A stretch of DNA of 16,082 nucleotides. Source: Thermoleophilaceae bacterium. Lineage in GTDB: Bacteria > Actinomycetota > Thermoleophilia > Solirubrobacterales > Thermoleophilaceae. A program made the translations under genes and the position numbers. The stretch is from NCBI GenBank assembly GCA_013812065.1, contig JACCUC010000334.1, positions 1 to 16,082 on the forward strand. The letters are read 5' to 3'. Below are positions 7,089-14,628 of this stretch, in pieces. A model generated the notes under the pieces. It was not told the origin of the DNA. It was given only the letters and a program-made list of their open reading frames with translations, and made no database searches. Each line of letters starts with the position of its first letter. Position 1 is the stretch's first letter.

Positions 7089-7577
7089 AGTGGAGCTAGT
7101 CGGACTCGAACCGACGGCCTTCGCGCTGCCAGCGCGACGCTCTCCCAGCTGAGCTATAGCCCCAGGAAGCTCGTAGTCGGCCGCCCAGTGTAGCGCGGCG
7201 CGCTGGCCGTTTCGGGGTGGATGAAGGCGAAGGTGGATCGCCCGCATGTCTTGGACGAGCTCGATCGGAAGCAGGTAGCAGCGGTCGAGATCCTCGCAGT
7301 AAGCGGCCACGGCGTCGATCTCGTCGGCGCCGTAGGCCGCTCGCACTTCGCGGGTCTTGGTCAGGTACGACGTCCGAAGGTTGACCACCACGACGCCCCC
7401 TCGAACCCCCGCCCACTTGCACTGGACCCGCAGCACTCGACCTCCCACTTCGAACGCCAGGTCGTAACGCCCGTGCTCGGTCATCGGCCGAAGCACCGGG
7501 ACGCCGAGACATGTAGCGGCCGTGGCGACCTTCAGCTCGGCGATCGCGCCCTTCTGGTTTGGGTTGTCGAGCGACAC
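6876..7577 (-). CDS. PD-(D/E)xK homing-endonuclease-like ORF that reads through tRNA-Ala into a Phd-like tail
   Basis: The first about 135 residues look like the PD-(D/E)xK family related to group I intron endonucleases such as I-Ssp6803I (PDDEXK_5-like). They show KGAIAELK at the N-terminus, then HGRYDLAFEVGG and VLRVQCKW, giving Asp and a Gln-x-Lys in place of Glu-x-Lys, then EIDAVAAYCED, YLLPIELV and the closing RNGQRAALHWAADYEL. The frame has no stop there. It enters the tRNA-Ala gene on the same strand (reading GAIAQLGERRAG...) and ends 215 bases later at 6876 after a Phd-like segment. The start is uncertain: GTG 7577 or GTG 7583 are preferred, because an upstream start at 7643 would lie inside rsfS. 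Whether protein is made through the tRNA is unknown; the mature tRNA must be cut from the same sequence. The nuclease call is by motif recognition only. Confidence 0.6.
   Translation of the reverse strand: MSLDNPNQKGAIAELKVATAATCLGVPVLRPMTEHGRYDLAFEVGGRVLRVQCKWAGVRGGVVVVNLRTSYLTKTREVRAAYGADEIDAVAAYCEDLDRCYLLPIELVQDMRAIHLRLHPPRNGQRAALHWAADYELPGAIAQLGERRAGSAKAVGSSPTSSTQDNRRETVVGAHEVRNRFGWYLERAAAGEDIRVTRRGRPYVRLTPDSSHARAHRPPGGVALTSDSPTPPA
7091..7163 (-). tRNA. tRNA-Ala, anticodon GGC
   Basis: The minus strand folds into a complete cloverleaf of 73 bases. The acceptor stem GGGGCTA pairs with TAGCTCC and contains the G3-U70 pair that is the alanine identity element; the discriminator is A73. The D-arm is GCTC-AGCTGGGA-GAGC, the anticodon stem TCGCG/CGCGA encloses loop CTGGCAG with anticodon GGC (reads GCC), and the T-arm is GTCGG-TTCGAGT-CCGAC. 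The 3' CCA is not encoded. The gene lies wholly inside the open frame described around it. Confidence 0.97.
7187..7192 (-). promoter_or_regulatory. Possible -10 element for tRNA-Ala inside the nuclease coding sequence
   Basis: On the minus strand the hexamer TACACT lies 23 bases upstream of the tRNA 5' end and matches the actinobacterial -10 pattern TAnnnT. It falls within the codons for Ala-Leu-His-Trp at the end of the nuclease domain. No good -35 is visible 17 bases upstream. It is a candidate only. Confidence 0.3.
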
Positions 7578-7609
7578 GAACACACGTTCGCAGGTGCTTC
7601 GGACGGAAA

Positions 7610-8023
7610 CTACTCCACCGACCGCGCCGGCGCCTCGCCCCACAGCTGCTCGAGCCGGTAGAACTCCCTCGCCTCGTGGGTGAACACGTGGGCCACGCAG
7701 TCGAGGTAGTCCATGAGGATCCAGCGGGCCTCGCGCTGGCCCTCGACGCGGCGTGGAAGCAGCCCGTGGTCGTCCTTCAGCCGCAGGTAGATCGCGTCGT
7801 GGATGGCCTTGGTCTGGCGCTCGGTGTTGCCGCTGCAGACAACCAGCGTGTCGGTGTAGGCGACGAGGCCGCGCAGATCGACGAGGCGGATGTCGAGGGC
7901 CTGGCGGTCGGAGGCGATATCTGCGATCCGCTGGGCGAGCGCGAGGCTGTCGAGAGCGCCCGCGTCCGCCAGAGGCACCTCGCCGGCGCGCCGGGGACCG
8001 CGTGCGGCGTCCGGGGCGCTCAC
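7610..8023 (-). CDS. rsfS: Ribosomal silencing factor RsfS (Iojap/RsfA family)
   Basis: This 137-residue protein binds ribosomal protein uL14 and blocks joining of the ribosomal subunits under starvation. The family core is clear: LDIRLVDLRGLVAYTDTLVVCSGNTERQ (split here as LDIRLVDLRG and YTDTLVVCSGNTERQ), AIHDAIYLRLK, then ARWILMDYLDCVAHVFTHE and REFYRLEQLW near the C-terminus. The start is the GTG at 8023, whose first bases overlap the nadD stop as GTGA, a typical coupled junction; a purine-rich GGGTGGGGA lies upstream. The first about 25 residues before the conserved helix are a variable extension. The nadD-rsfS order is common across bacteria. Its stop lies 32 bases before the preferred start of the nuclease-like frame. 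Confidence 0.95.
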   Translation of the reverse strand: MSAPDAARGPRRAGEVPLADAGALDSLALAQRIADIASDRQALDIRLVDLRGLVAYTDTLVVCSGNTERQTKAIHDAIYLRLKDDHGLLPRRVEGQREARWILMDYLDCVAHVFTHEAREFYRLEQLWGEAPARSVE

Positions 8024-8634
8024 CGCGTCCCCACCCTCGCGCGATAGAGACCGCGCTCGGCGATCAGGGCCAGCACGGCGTCGGGCACGAGGTAGCGGAC
8101 CGGAAGGCCGTCGGCCACCCGCCGGCGCACGAGCGTCGAGGAGACATCGATTCGCGGCATCGAGAAGAACCCCAGCCGCTCCGCGCCGGCCAAGCCCTCG
8201 AGTCGTGCACGCACCGCGTCGGGCCCTAGGTCCGCACGTTCCACGACCGCCACCTCGGCGAGCCCCAGCACGGCCTCCGGGTCACGCCAGCTCCGCAGCT
8301 CGGCCGCCTGGTCGGCGCCCAGGATCAGGACGAGCTCCTCGTCCGCTGCGCGCTCTTCGCGCAGGGCGCGCAGAGTGTCGACCGTGTAGGACGGCCCCGG
8401 GCGGTCGATCTCGACCCGCGAGCAGGCGAGCCGGTCGTCGTCGGTCGTCGCGGCCTGGCAGAGATCGAGGCGAGTCTGCGCCCCAGGATCGTCTCCGACC
8501 TCTCGATGCGGCGCCTCCCTCACCGGCACGAGCAGGACCTGATCGAGCTCGAGCCGGACACAGGCCTCCTGCGCGCACACCAGGTGGCCGAGGTGGGGCG
8601 GGTTGAACACGCCGCCGAGGATGCCGAGCCGCAA
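8020..8634 (-). CDS. nadD: Nicotinate-nucleotide adenylyltransferase
   Basis: The 204-residue enzyme transfers AMP from ATP to nicotinate mononucleotide in NAD synthesis. The nucleotidyltransferase motif GGVFNPPHLGHL is at residues 7-18, LGADQAAELRSWRDPE is mid-protein and VSSTLVRRRVADG followed by VRYLVPDAV is the C-terminal ISSTxxR-type motif. The start is TTG 8634: an in-frame TAG two codons upstream (8638-8640) rules out a longer protein, and GGAGG lies 10 bases before the TTG. It follows proA by 20 bases and overlaps rsfS by 4 bases, so proA-nadD-rsfS look like one operon. Confidence 0.95.
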   Translation of the reverse strand: MRLGILGGVFNPPHLGHLVCAQEACVRLELDQVLLVPVREAPHREVGDDPGAQTRLDLCQAATTDDDRLACSRVEIDRPGPSYTVDTLRALREERAADEELVLILGADQAAELRSWRDPEAVLGLAEVAVVERADLGPDAVRARLEGLAGAERLGFFSMPRIDVSSTLVRRRVADGLPVRYLVPDAVLALIAERGLYRARVGTR

Positions 8635-8654
8635 GCGCTAGCGACCTCCGCCAA

Positions 8655-9926
8655 CTAAGCCCGGGTGTGCCCCGCGCCTTCGACCACGTACTTGAAGGTG
8701 CACAGCTCGCGGAGGCCGATCGGTCCGCGCGCGTGAAGCTTCTGGGTCGAGTTGCCGATCTCGGCACCCAGGCCGAACTCGCCGCCGTCGGTGAACCGCG
8801 TCGAGGCGTTGACGTAGACGCAGGCCGCATCGACCCCGCCTGTGAACGCCCGCGAAGCCTCGACCGACGAGGTGACGATCGCCTCGGAGTGGCCGCTGCC
8901 GTAGCGGTTGACGTGCTCGATCGCCTCCTCGGTCGAGTCGACCACGCCCACGGCGAGCACGAGGGCCAGGAACTCGGTGGCGAAGTCGTCCTCGGTCGCG
9001 TCGAGGAGCGAGTCCGCCACCGACCCCGCGAGCGCGCGGGCGCGCCCATCCACGCGCAACTCGACGCCCGCGTCGTGCAGGTCGGCGAGTACGCGGGGGA
9101 GGAAATCGGGAGCGGCGTCGCGGTGGACGAGCAGGGTCTCGGCAGAGTTGCACGTGCCCGGGCGCTGGAGCTTGGCGTTGAGGACGATCGCCCGCGCGGC
9201 CTCGAGGTCGGCGCTCGCGTCGACGTAGACGTGGCAGTTGCCCGCCGCGGCGTAGATCACGGGGACGGTCGCGACGGCGGAGAGCGCCGCCTTCAGCCCT
9301 TCTCCGCCGCGGGGGATGATCAGATCGACCGACTCCGAGTGGGTGGCGAGCTCGGCGAGCTCCTCGTGCCCGCCGCCCGCGACGAGCGAGATCGATCCCT
9401 CCGGCAGCCCGGCCGCGGCGACCGCCTCGGCCGCCACCGCGGCGAGCACGGCGTTCGAGTGCCCGGCGATCGATGAGCCACGGAGGACGATCGCGTTGCC
9501 CGACTTCAGGCACAGCGCCGAGCAGTCGATGGTCACGTTCGGCCGCGCCTCGTAGACCACGGCGACGACCCCGAGCGGCACGCGCACCTTGCGCAGGTCG
9601 AGCCCGTTGGGCAACCGGCGCGCCTCGATTCCCTCGCCGACCGGGTCGGGCAGGGCGGCGATGCGGCGGACGTCGACCGCCATCCCCGCGAGGCGGGTCG
9701 GGGTCAGAGCGAGCCGGTCGAGCAGCGCCTCGCCGAGACCGCCCTCGGCCCCGGCCTCCAAGTCGCGCGCGTTGGCCTCGAGCACCTCACCGGCGCGCTC
9801 CTCGAGGGCGTCGGCCATGGCCAGCAGCGCGGCGTCCTTGGCGGCTGAGTCGAGCCGCGCGAGCGCGTGCGAAGCGCGCTTGGCCTCGGCGCAGATCTCG
9901 GCGACGGAGAAGGTCTCGACGGCCAT
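8655..9926 (-). CDS. proA: Gamma-glutamyl phosphate reductase (glutamate-5-semialdehyde dehydrogenase)
   Basis: This 423-residue cytoplasmic enzyme reduces gamma-glutamyl phosphate with NADPH to glutamate-5-semialdehyde, the second step of proline synthesis. It is of normal family length. The aldehyde-dehydrogenase-like fold shows PLGVVAVVYEARPNVTID (about 117-134), KSGNAIVLRGSSIA, IIPRGGEGL, NCHVYVD and the catalytic Cys259 in RPGTCNSAETLLVH. The C-terminal GEFGLGAEIGNSTQKLHARGP is the conserved end motif. The ATG at 9926 is preferred; the frame stays open upstream to 10112 but those residues are not ProA-like. ProA normally follows proB directly, but here about 3.6 kb with a restriction-modification gene separates them, so proA needs its own promoter in 9927-10080, where I could not identify one with confidence. 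Confidence 0.96.
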   Translation of the reverse strand: MAVETFSVAEICAEAKRASHALARLDSAAKDAALLAMADALEERAGEVLEANARDLEAGAEGGLGEALLDRLALTPTRLAGMAVDVRRIAALPDPVGEGIEARRLPNGLDLRKVRVPLGVVAVVYEARPNVTIDCSALCLKSGNAIVLRGSSIAGHSNAVLAAVAAEAVAAAGLPEGSISLVAGGGHEELAELATHSESVDLIIPRGGEGLKAALSAVATVPVIYAAAGNCHVYVDASADLEAARAIVLNAKLQRPGTCNSAETLLVHRDAAPDFLPRVLADLHDAGVELRVDGRARALAGSVADSLLDATEDDFATEFLALVLAVGVVDSTEEAIEHVNRYGSGHSEAIVTSSVEASRAFTGGVDAACVYVNASTRFTDGGEFGLGAEIGNSTQKLHARGPIGLRELCTFKYVVEGAGHTRA

Positions 9927-10080
9927 GCCGGTCAAGCGTACCCGTCGGGGAAGCCGAGATGGCGGGACGCGACCGAAGCGACTGCGCCGAGTGACAAAAT
10001 CGTCGCGATGTTGGTTGAGCTTCGTCACGCTCGAGGCTAGTGCCGTCGCAGGCGTCGGCGTACGTTCGGCGGTGTGATTC

Positions 10081-12639
10081 ATGACCGCCGGACGACTCCC
10101 AAGCGAGAGCATCCCGGGCTGGGAGAAGCAGAGCTACACCGAGGCCGATGTCCACGCCAAGCTCTTCGAGCCGGACATGGCCGCCCTCGGCTACCCAGCT
10201 CGCACAAGTACGGAGGCAGAGGGCGAGCACTTCCTCGAGCAACGCCGCCTCGCCGTCCACCGTCTGAGGAGCCGCCAAGAGCGCGGGTACTACGACGGTC
10301 TCTACCTGATCGGCAACTCGCCGATTGTGCTCTGCGAGGTCAAACGCTACGACGCCATCGACTCCGAGCGAGCACTGGCCCGGGCGGTCGATCAGCTCAA
10401 GTCCTACGCGGTAAGCGGAGACTTCGCGTCTCCCCCGCCTTTCCTGCTCCTCTACTGCGGAAAGCCGGAGCTGACCCGTTTCTTTCGCCGGCGCGAGATG
10501 GCTGAGACCGCGGTAGCGACAGCCGACGCCTACGAGCTCCTGCCCGACGTCTGGAGCTGGTCGAGGGTCAAGGACGCCCACGTGCGCGGGCGGTTCGCCG
10601 AGGAAGTGGTGGGTCGGGAGCGGCTGCTCGAGATTCTCCTCCACCATCTCGACCGGCTCGAGGATGATCTGCGCGCGCCGGTCACCCACGCCGTCCAGCT
10701 GGTCGCCGCCAAACAACCTCCGGGCCTCTTGACCGACTTCGGGGGCTGGCTTCAAGCCAACCCGGCCGCGCTGGCACGGGTGAAGACGCTTTACGAACGC
10801 AAGCTGGCCGAAGTTCAGCGCGCGGATGCGCGACTCGTGGTCGAGGAGATGGTGACCCAGGCCGCGCTCAACCACCTCAACAAGGTGTTCTTCCTCAATC
10901 TCTGCGAGGACCGCAACCTCCGCGGCTTCTACCGCATTCTGAGGGAGTTCCTGCCCGCCACGCGGTCAGAGACGACCCCGACCACGGCAGCCGTCTTTCT
11001 CACCCTTCTCCGGCGAAAGATCCGCGATCAGGCCGGCCACTGGCGGACCGAGGAGGAGATGGCCTACCGCGCGCTGCGCGCCGACCTCGCAACCGACGTC
11101 CGCGAGCACGTCATCGAGCAGAACAACTGGTGGCAGCTCATCCGCGTCGCCTTCGATCTCGCGGAGGAGCATTTTCCGCTCGTCTACCAGGACGATGCCT
11201 ACGACTACTTCCAGCCTCATACGAGCACGCTTGCCGAGCTCGTCTACGACCTTTCGACCAAGAGCTTCGGTGGCCTCACGAACCGGCACGTCGGCGACAT
11301 CTATCAGGGCCTCCTCTCGTCCCGTCGCCGCGGAGCCTCCGGCCGGAGCGGCCGCCAGCGTCAGCAGTCGAAGCTCGGCGCCTTTTACACGCCGCATGGC
11401 GACGTCGAGTACATGGTCTCGAGACTGAACCTGCGGCGCGACTCCGTGGTGCTCGATCCCTGCATGGGCTCCGGCCACTTCCTCGAGGGTCTTTACAACG
11501 AGCTCCTCGACCTCTACGCCTCAGAGGGATACTCGAAGTCCGACGCCTTTCGGCAGGTGGTTGGCAGACAGCTCTTCGGCGCCGACATCGACACCTTCGC
11601 GACCTCGCTGGCTGCGATCCGGCTGTTTCTGCTCGACGAGGAAGAGACCCGGGAGCCGCCGAATCTGTTCGTCCACGACATGCTGCTCCACTCGCCTGAG
11701 CGCCCCGGCACGGAGCTGTTCTCCAACGAGGTCCTCCAGGCCGAGGGACGCGAGCGAGCGCTCGCCGAGCGAGTCGTGGGCGCCGATCCGGGCGTCGACG
11801 CGCTCGCCCCGATCGACGAGGTCGAGTTCGACGCCGTGGTGGGCAACCCGCCCTACGGCGCTCGCAAGCCGGCCTACAAGGTCCCCGTCTACCGCCGCCT
11901 CTACGGTCGCAGCCAGGGCGACCTCGCAGCGGGAAGCGTCGGAACCGGCGACGCCGACAGCTACTCGATGTTCTTCGCCAACGGCGTTGAGCGGCTGCGC
12001 GAGGGTGGGCGCCTGTGCCTGATCACCAACGACAGCTTCCGCTCCCTCACCACCCACGCCGCGCTCCGCCGGCGGATCCTCGACCGCTGCAAGATCGTCG
12101 AGATCCTGCTCACGGACACGAAGCACTTCGAGGGCGTCAGCTTCCAGTTCGCCGGCATGGCGATCACCACGCTCGAGAAGTGCTCCGACGCCCAGGCGCG
12201 GAGCGACAACGTTATGCGTCTCGTCGACTACGTGCGCGATCCGGCCGACTTCGCCGGTCCACCGCCTGAGCAGGTGATGGAGCTGCGCCAAGCCGAGTAC
12301 GAGGCGCTTCCCGAGACGCCGTTCTTCGTCGGGGTCCCGCGCGAGCTGTTCGAGGCGGCGAAGCGGTCGCTACGGGTACGGGATGTCGCGCGGGGCCGGC
12401 AAGGCCTCGCGACCGCGGATGATAAGCGGTTCCTCGCTGGCATCGGCGCGCCCGCCTCCGGGCTCCCTCGGGTGATCGACGCAGGTCGCCACCGCCGTCG
12501 AGCCGGACGAGCAGGCGGGCGGGATCGCCACCGGCAAGCCTCATTGGGTCCCCTTCGCCAAGGGCGAGGGCTTCGGCGAGTACTGGCGCCCGCCACGCAT
12601 CGCCGTCGATTGGTCCCAGGCATCGGTTGCGGAGCTTGA
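10081..12639 (+). CDS. Type IIG restriction-modification enzyme, nuclease-methylase part (frameshifted at the 3' end)
   Basis: About 800 residues are genuine before the frame breaks. Residues 60-110 hold a PD-(D/E)xK nuclease core, YYDGLYLIGNSP with VLCEVKR (Asp72, Glu86, Lys88). A helical linker follows, then an N6-adenine methylase: FYTP (435-438), SAM motif VLDPCMGSGHF (457-467) and catalytic NPPY (589-592). QGLATADDKRFL then opens the target-recognition region, as in Eco57I/PglX-type enzymes. After about 12480 this frame becomes Arg-rich and unlike any protein up to its stop at 12639, while the next frame continues the enzyme. Such enzymes modify and cut the same asymmetric site with one polypeptide. 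It is alone on the plus strand between proB and proA, with no separate nuclease or specificity gene. ATG 10081 lacks a clear ribosome-binding site. Methylase activity without the recognition region is doubtful. Confidence 0.85.
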   Translation: MTAGRLPSESIPGWEKQSYTEADVHAKLFEPDMAALGYPARTSTEAEGEHFLEQRRLAVHRLRSRQERGYYDGLYLIGNSPIVLCEVKRYDAIDSERALARAVDQLKSYAVSGDFASPPPFLLLYCGKPELTRFFRRREMAETAVATADAYELLPDVWSWSRVKDAHVRGRFAEEVVGRERLLEILLHHLDRLEDDLRAPVTHAVQLVAAKQPPGLLTDFGGWLQANPAALARVKTLYERKLAEVQRADARLVVEEMVTQAALNHLNKVFFLNLCEDRNLRGFYRILREFLPATRSETTPTTAAVFLTLLRRKIRDQAGHWRTEEEMAYRALRADLATDVREHVIEQNNWWQLIRVAFDLAEEHFPLVYQDDAYDYFQPHTSTLAELVYDLSTKSFGGLTNRHVGDIYQGLLSSRRRGASGRSGRQRQQSKLGAFYTPHGDVEYMVSRLNLRRDSVVLDPCMGSGHFLEGLYNELLDLYASEGYSKSDAFRQVVGRQLFGADIDTFATSLAAIRLFLLDEEETREPPNLFVHDMLLHSPERPGTELFSNEVLQAEGRERALAERVVGADPGVDALAPIDEVEFDAVVGNPPYGARKPAYKVPVYRRLYGRSQGDLAAGSVGTGDADSYSMFFANGVERLREGGRLCLITNDSFRSLTTHAALRRRILDRCKIVEILLTDTKHFEGVSFQFAGMAITTLEKCSDAQARSDNVMRLVDYVRDPADFAGPPPEQVMELRQAEYEALPETPFFVGVPRELFEAAKRSLRVRDVARGRQGLATADDKRFLAGIGAPASGLPRVIDAGRHRRRAGRAGGRDRHRQASLGPLRQGRGLRRVLAPATHRRRLVPGIGCGA

Positions 12640-13171
12640 GCAACGGGGCGCCCTTCCTGGGGGCACACCACGGAAGGCCTATCTTCGCAACAGATCCTTC
12701 TACTTCCAACCCGGCCTTACCTACTCGGTTATCTCGAGCGGCCGCGTCTCCGCCCGCCTCCTCCCCGCCGGCTCGGTCTTCGGTCACAAGGGGAGCGCCA
12801 TCTTCGTCGAGGACGCCGGCACGTCGGAGCTGTTCCTGCTCGGCTACCTCAACTCGGCCCTGGCCACCTACTTCATGAAGAAGCTCGTCAATACGACCGC
12901 GACCGCCGACATCGGCTACCTCGAGAAGCTGCCCTACCGGCGGCCGGGCAAGGACCTCGAGCAGGCCGTGGTCGCTCGCGTCGACCGCATCGTCTCTGCG
13001 CTACAGGATGACTTGGACCCCGACGTCACATCCCTCTGCGAGGAGATCGACGACCTGATCTTCGACCTCTTCGAGGTGCGCGCCGGCCGGGGCGAGGTGC
13101 GGCGCTTCCACCGCACCGTCGGCCGCGCCGAGCCGCTACCCGAAGCGGTCGATCAGGCCGCGCGCGTATAG
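12482..13171 (+). pseudogene. Out-of-frame C-terminal target-recognition part of the type IIG enzyme
   Basis: In the +1 frame relative to the upstream part, codons from 12482 read QVATAVEPDEQAGG, GKPHWVPFAKGEGFGEYW, then RKAYLRNRSFYFQPGLTYS, VFGHKGSAIF and LLGYLNSALATYFMKKL. These are typical of the target-recognition and C-terminal regions of Eco57I/PglX-type methylases. A TGA at 12473-12475 in this frame confines the shift to about 12476-12490; removing one base near 12481 (GAC-CAG-GTC) would restore a single protein of about 1029 residues. No slippery sequence suggesting programmed frameshifting is visible. Internal starts (for example ATG 12875) would give only a short C-terminal fragment. 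The gene ends at TAG 13169-13171, convergent with the small unknown gene. Confidence 0.8.
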
Positions 13172-13240
13172 AGCGAGACGTGCGGACGACCGCTGAGCCC
13201 GAGACGATCAAGCAGCGCGCGCAGCTCCCCCTCGCACTCC

Positions 13241-13486
13241 TCAGTCGCCAGGAGATCGGGGGGAGAGCTCGGCCCCTCCCGGCATGCGGCGCGAGGAGAG
13301 CTCGACCAGGCGCTCCCGAAAGGCCTCCGAGGTCAGGTCCTCGGGCACGACGACTGCGCCGAGCCACGTGACGCCGCCCGGACCGGATGCACGCACGGTG
13401 CCGTCCTCGGCGCACTCGACCGGCCAGCCCTGGCTTCGGTAGTGGGCTTCGAGACGGCTAACGAGTTTCAGTCGTTCACTGTCCAC
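13241..13486 (-). CDS. Small unknown protein, apparently frameshifted at a G6 run
   Basis: From GTG 13486 (AAGG 10 bases upstream) the minus strand codes for 81 residues: SERLKLVSRLEAHYRSQGWP, then a segment with GPGGVTWLGAVVVPEDL, FRERLVELSSRRMPGGAEL, ending soon after a run of six C on this strand. I do not recognise the family. If that run had five bases, the frame would continue with CEGELRALLDRLGLSGRPHV and SLYTRAA and stop at 13153-13155, giving 110 residues and overlapping the RM stop by 19 bases. The continuation looks more like protein than the present end, so the gene is probably frameshifted, or the run is a sequencing error. It lies 47 bases downstream of proB on the same strand. 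No signal peptide or membrane segment is seen. Confidence 0.55.
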   Translation of the reverse strand: MDSERLKLVSRLEAHYRSQGWPVECAEDGTVRASGPGGVTWLGAVVVPEDLTSEAFRERLVELSSRRMPGGAELSPRSPGD

Positions 13487-13533
13487 GAGCGCGTAACCTT
13501 GGCGGCCCGCGCGGACGGAACGCCCACGTCCCC

Positions 13534-14628
13534 TCAGTCCAGCACGAAGTAGTCGCGGTGTACGGCCGCGGCGCTCGGGCGAGGGACGACCGTCTGCACG
13601 TCGGCGGTCTTGAGCCCCTTGATCCGGCGCAGCTCGCCGGCCGAGTAGTTGACGATGCCCTTGCCGATCGGGCGCGCGCCGTCGGTGGCCACGACGACCG
13701 CGTCGCCGGCACTGAAGTCGCCCTCGACCCCCCGCACCCCCACCGGCAACAGGCTCGTCCCCCGCTCGCGCAGCGCGCGCTCGGCGCCCGAGTCCACGAG
13801 CAGCCGCCCGTGGCTCGGCTTCGCGTACTTGAGCCACAGCTTGAAGCTCGAGACTCGCGTCGACTGGGGATGGAAGTGCGTGCCGATCCGCTCGCGGCGG
13901 CGGGCGGCGAGGAGCGCGCCCGGCCGCAGCCCGTTGAGGATCGTCGTCGGGATGCCGGCGGCGGTGGCCATCTCCGCCGCCACGACCTTCGACCGCATCC
14001 CGCCCGAGCCGAGCAGCGTGCTTGCGGCGCCGATCTGGAGGTCTCCGAGCGCCTCGAAGTCGGACACCTCGGATACGACCTCGGCCGTCGGGTCGCGGCG
14101 CGGGTCGGCGGTGTGGAGCCCGTCGGTGTCGGTGAGCAGCAGCAGCAGCTCGGCGCCGATCAGGATCGCCACCTGCGCGGCCAGGAAGTCGTTGTCGCCA
14201 AAGGAGATCTCGTCGGTGGCGGTGGTGTCGTTCTCGTTGATCACCGGCACGACGCCCCAGGCGACCAGGCGCCGAAGCGTCCCGCGCGCGTTGAGGTAGT
14301 GCGTGCGCGCCGACATGTCGAAGAACGTGAGGAGGACCTGGGCGCTGGGCACGCCATGGGCGTGCAGGAGCTCGTCGTATATGCGGTAGAGCTTGCCCTG
14401 CCCGACCGCGGAGGCCGCCTGGAGCTCGTCCATCGCACGAGGGCGGGCGGCGAGCCCCATGACGCCCATTCCCCGCGCGATCGCGCCCGAGGTGACGATG
14501 ACCACGGCGTCCCCGCCGGCGTGCAGCTCGGCCACCTCGGCGCAGATCCGCTCGATGACCTCGGGGCGCACGGCCGCGGCAACCTCTGAGACCACGCTGG
14601 AGCCGAGCTTGACGACGACGGGGGCCAC
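13534..14628 (-). CDS. proB: Glutamate 5-kinase with C-terminal PUA domain
   Basis: The 364-residue enzyme phosphorylates the gamma-carboxylate of glutamate with ATP, the first and feedback-regulated step of proline synthesis. The amino-acid-kinase domain shows KLGSSVV (7-13), TSGAI (46-50), NENDTT (131-136), FGDND (143-147), LLTDTDGL (165-171) and GSGGMRSK (207-214). Residues about 272-355 form the PUA domain seen in the long ProB form (HGRLLVDSGAERAL, GDAVVVATDGARPIGKGIVNYS). The GTG at 14628 gives the expected N-terminus VAPVVVKLGSS; the frame is open further upstream but those residues are opposite the acetyltransferase gene. The ribosome-binding site is weak. Only 41 bases separate it from the divergent acetyltransferase start, so promoters must be compact or overlapping. 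Confidence 0.96.
   Translation of the reverse strand: MAPVVVKLGSSVVSEVAAAVRPEVIERICAEVAELHAGGDAVVIVTSGAIARGMGVMGLAARPRAMDELQAASAVGQGKLYRIYDELLHAHGVPSAQVLLTFFDMSARTHYLNARGTLRRLVAWGVVPVINENDTTATDEISFGDNDFLAAQVAILIGAELLLLLTDTDGLHTADPRRDPTAEVVSEVSDFEALGDLQIGAASTLLGSGGMRSKVVAAEMATAAGIPTTILNGLRPGALLAARRRERIGTHFHPQSTRVSSFKLWLKYAKPSHGRLLVDSGAERALRERGTSLLPVGVRGVEGDFSAGDAVVVATDGARPIGKGIVNYSAGELRRIKGLKTADVQTVVPRPSAAAVHRDYFVLD

Noticed and set aside
6930..7193. A plus-strand 87-residue open frame across the tRNA
   Set aside because: It is the antisense reading of the tRNA and its flanks.
12470..12495. Programmed frameshift in the type IIG gene
   Set aside because: No slippery heptamer, rare codon or stop-codon context is present at the junction; mutation or sequence error is simpler.
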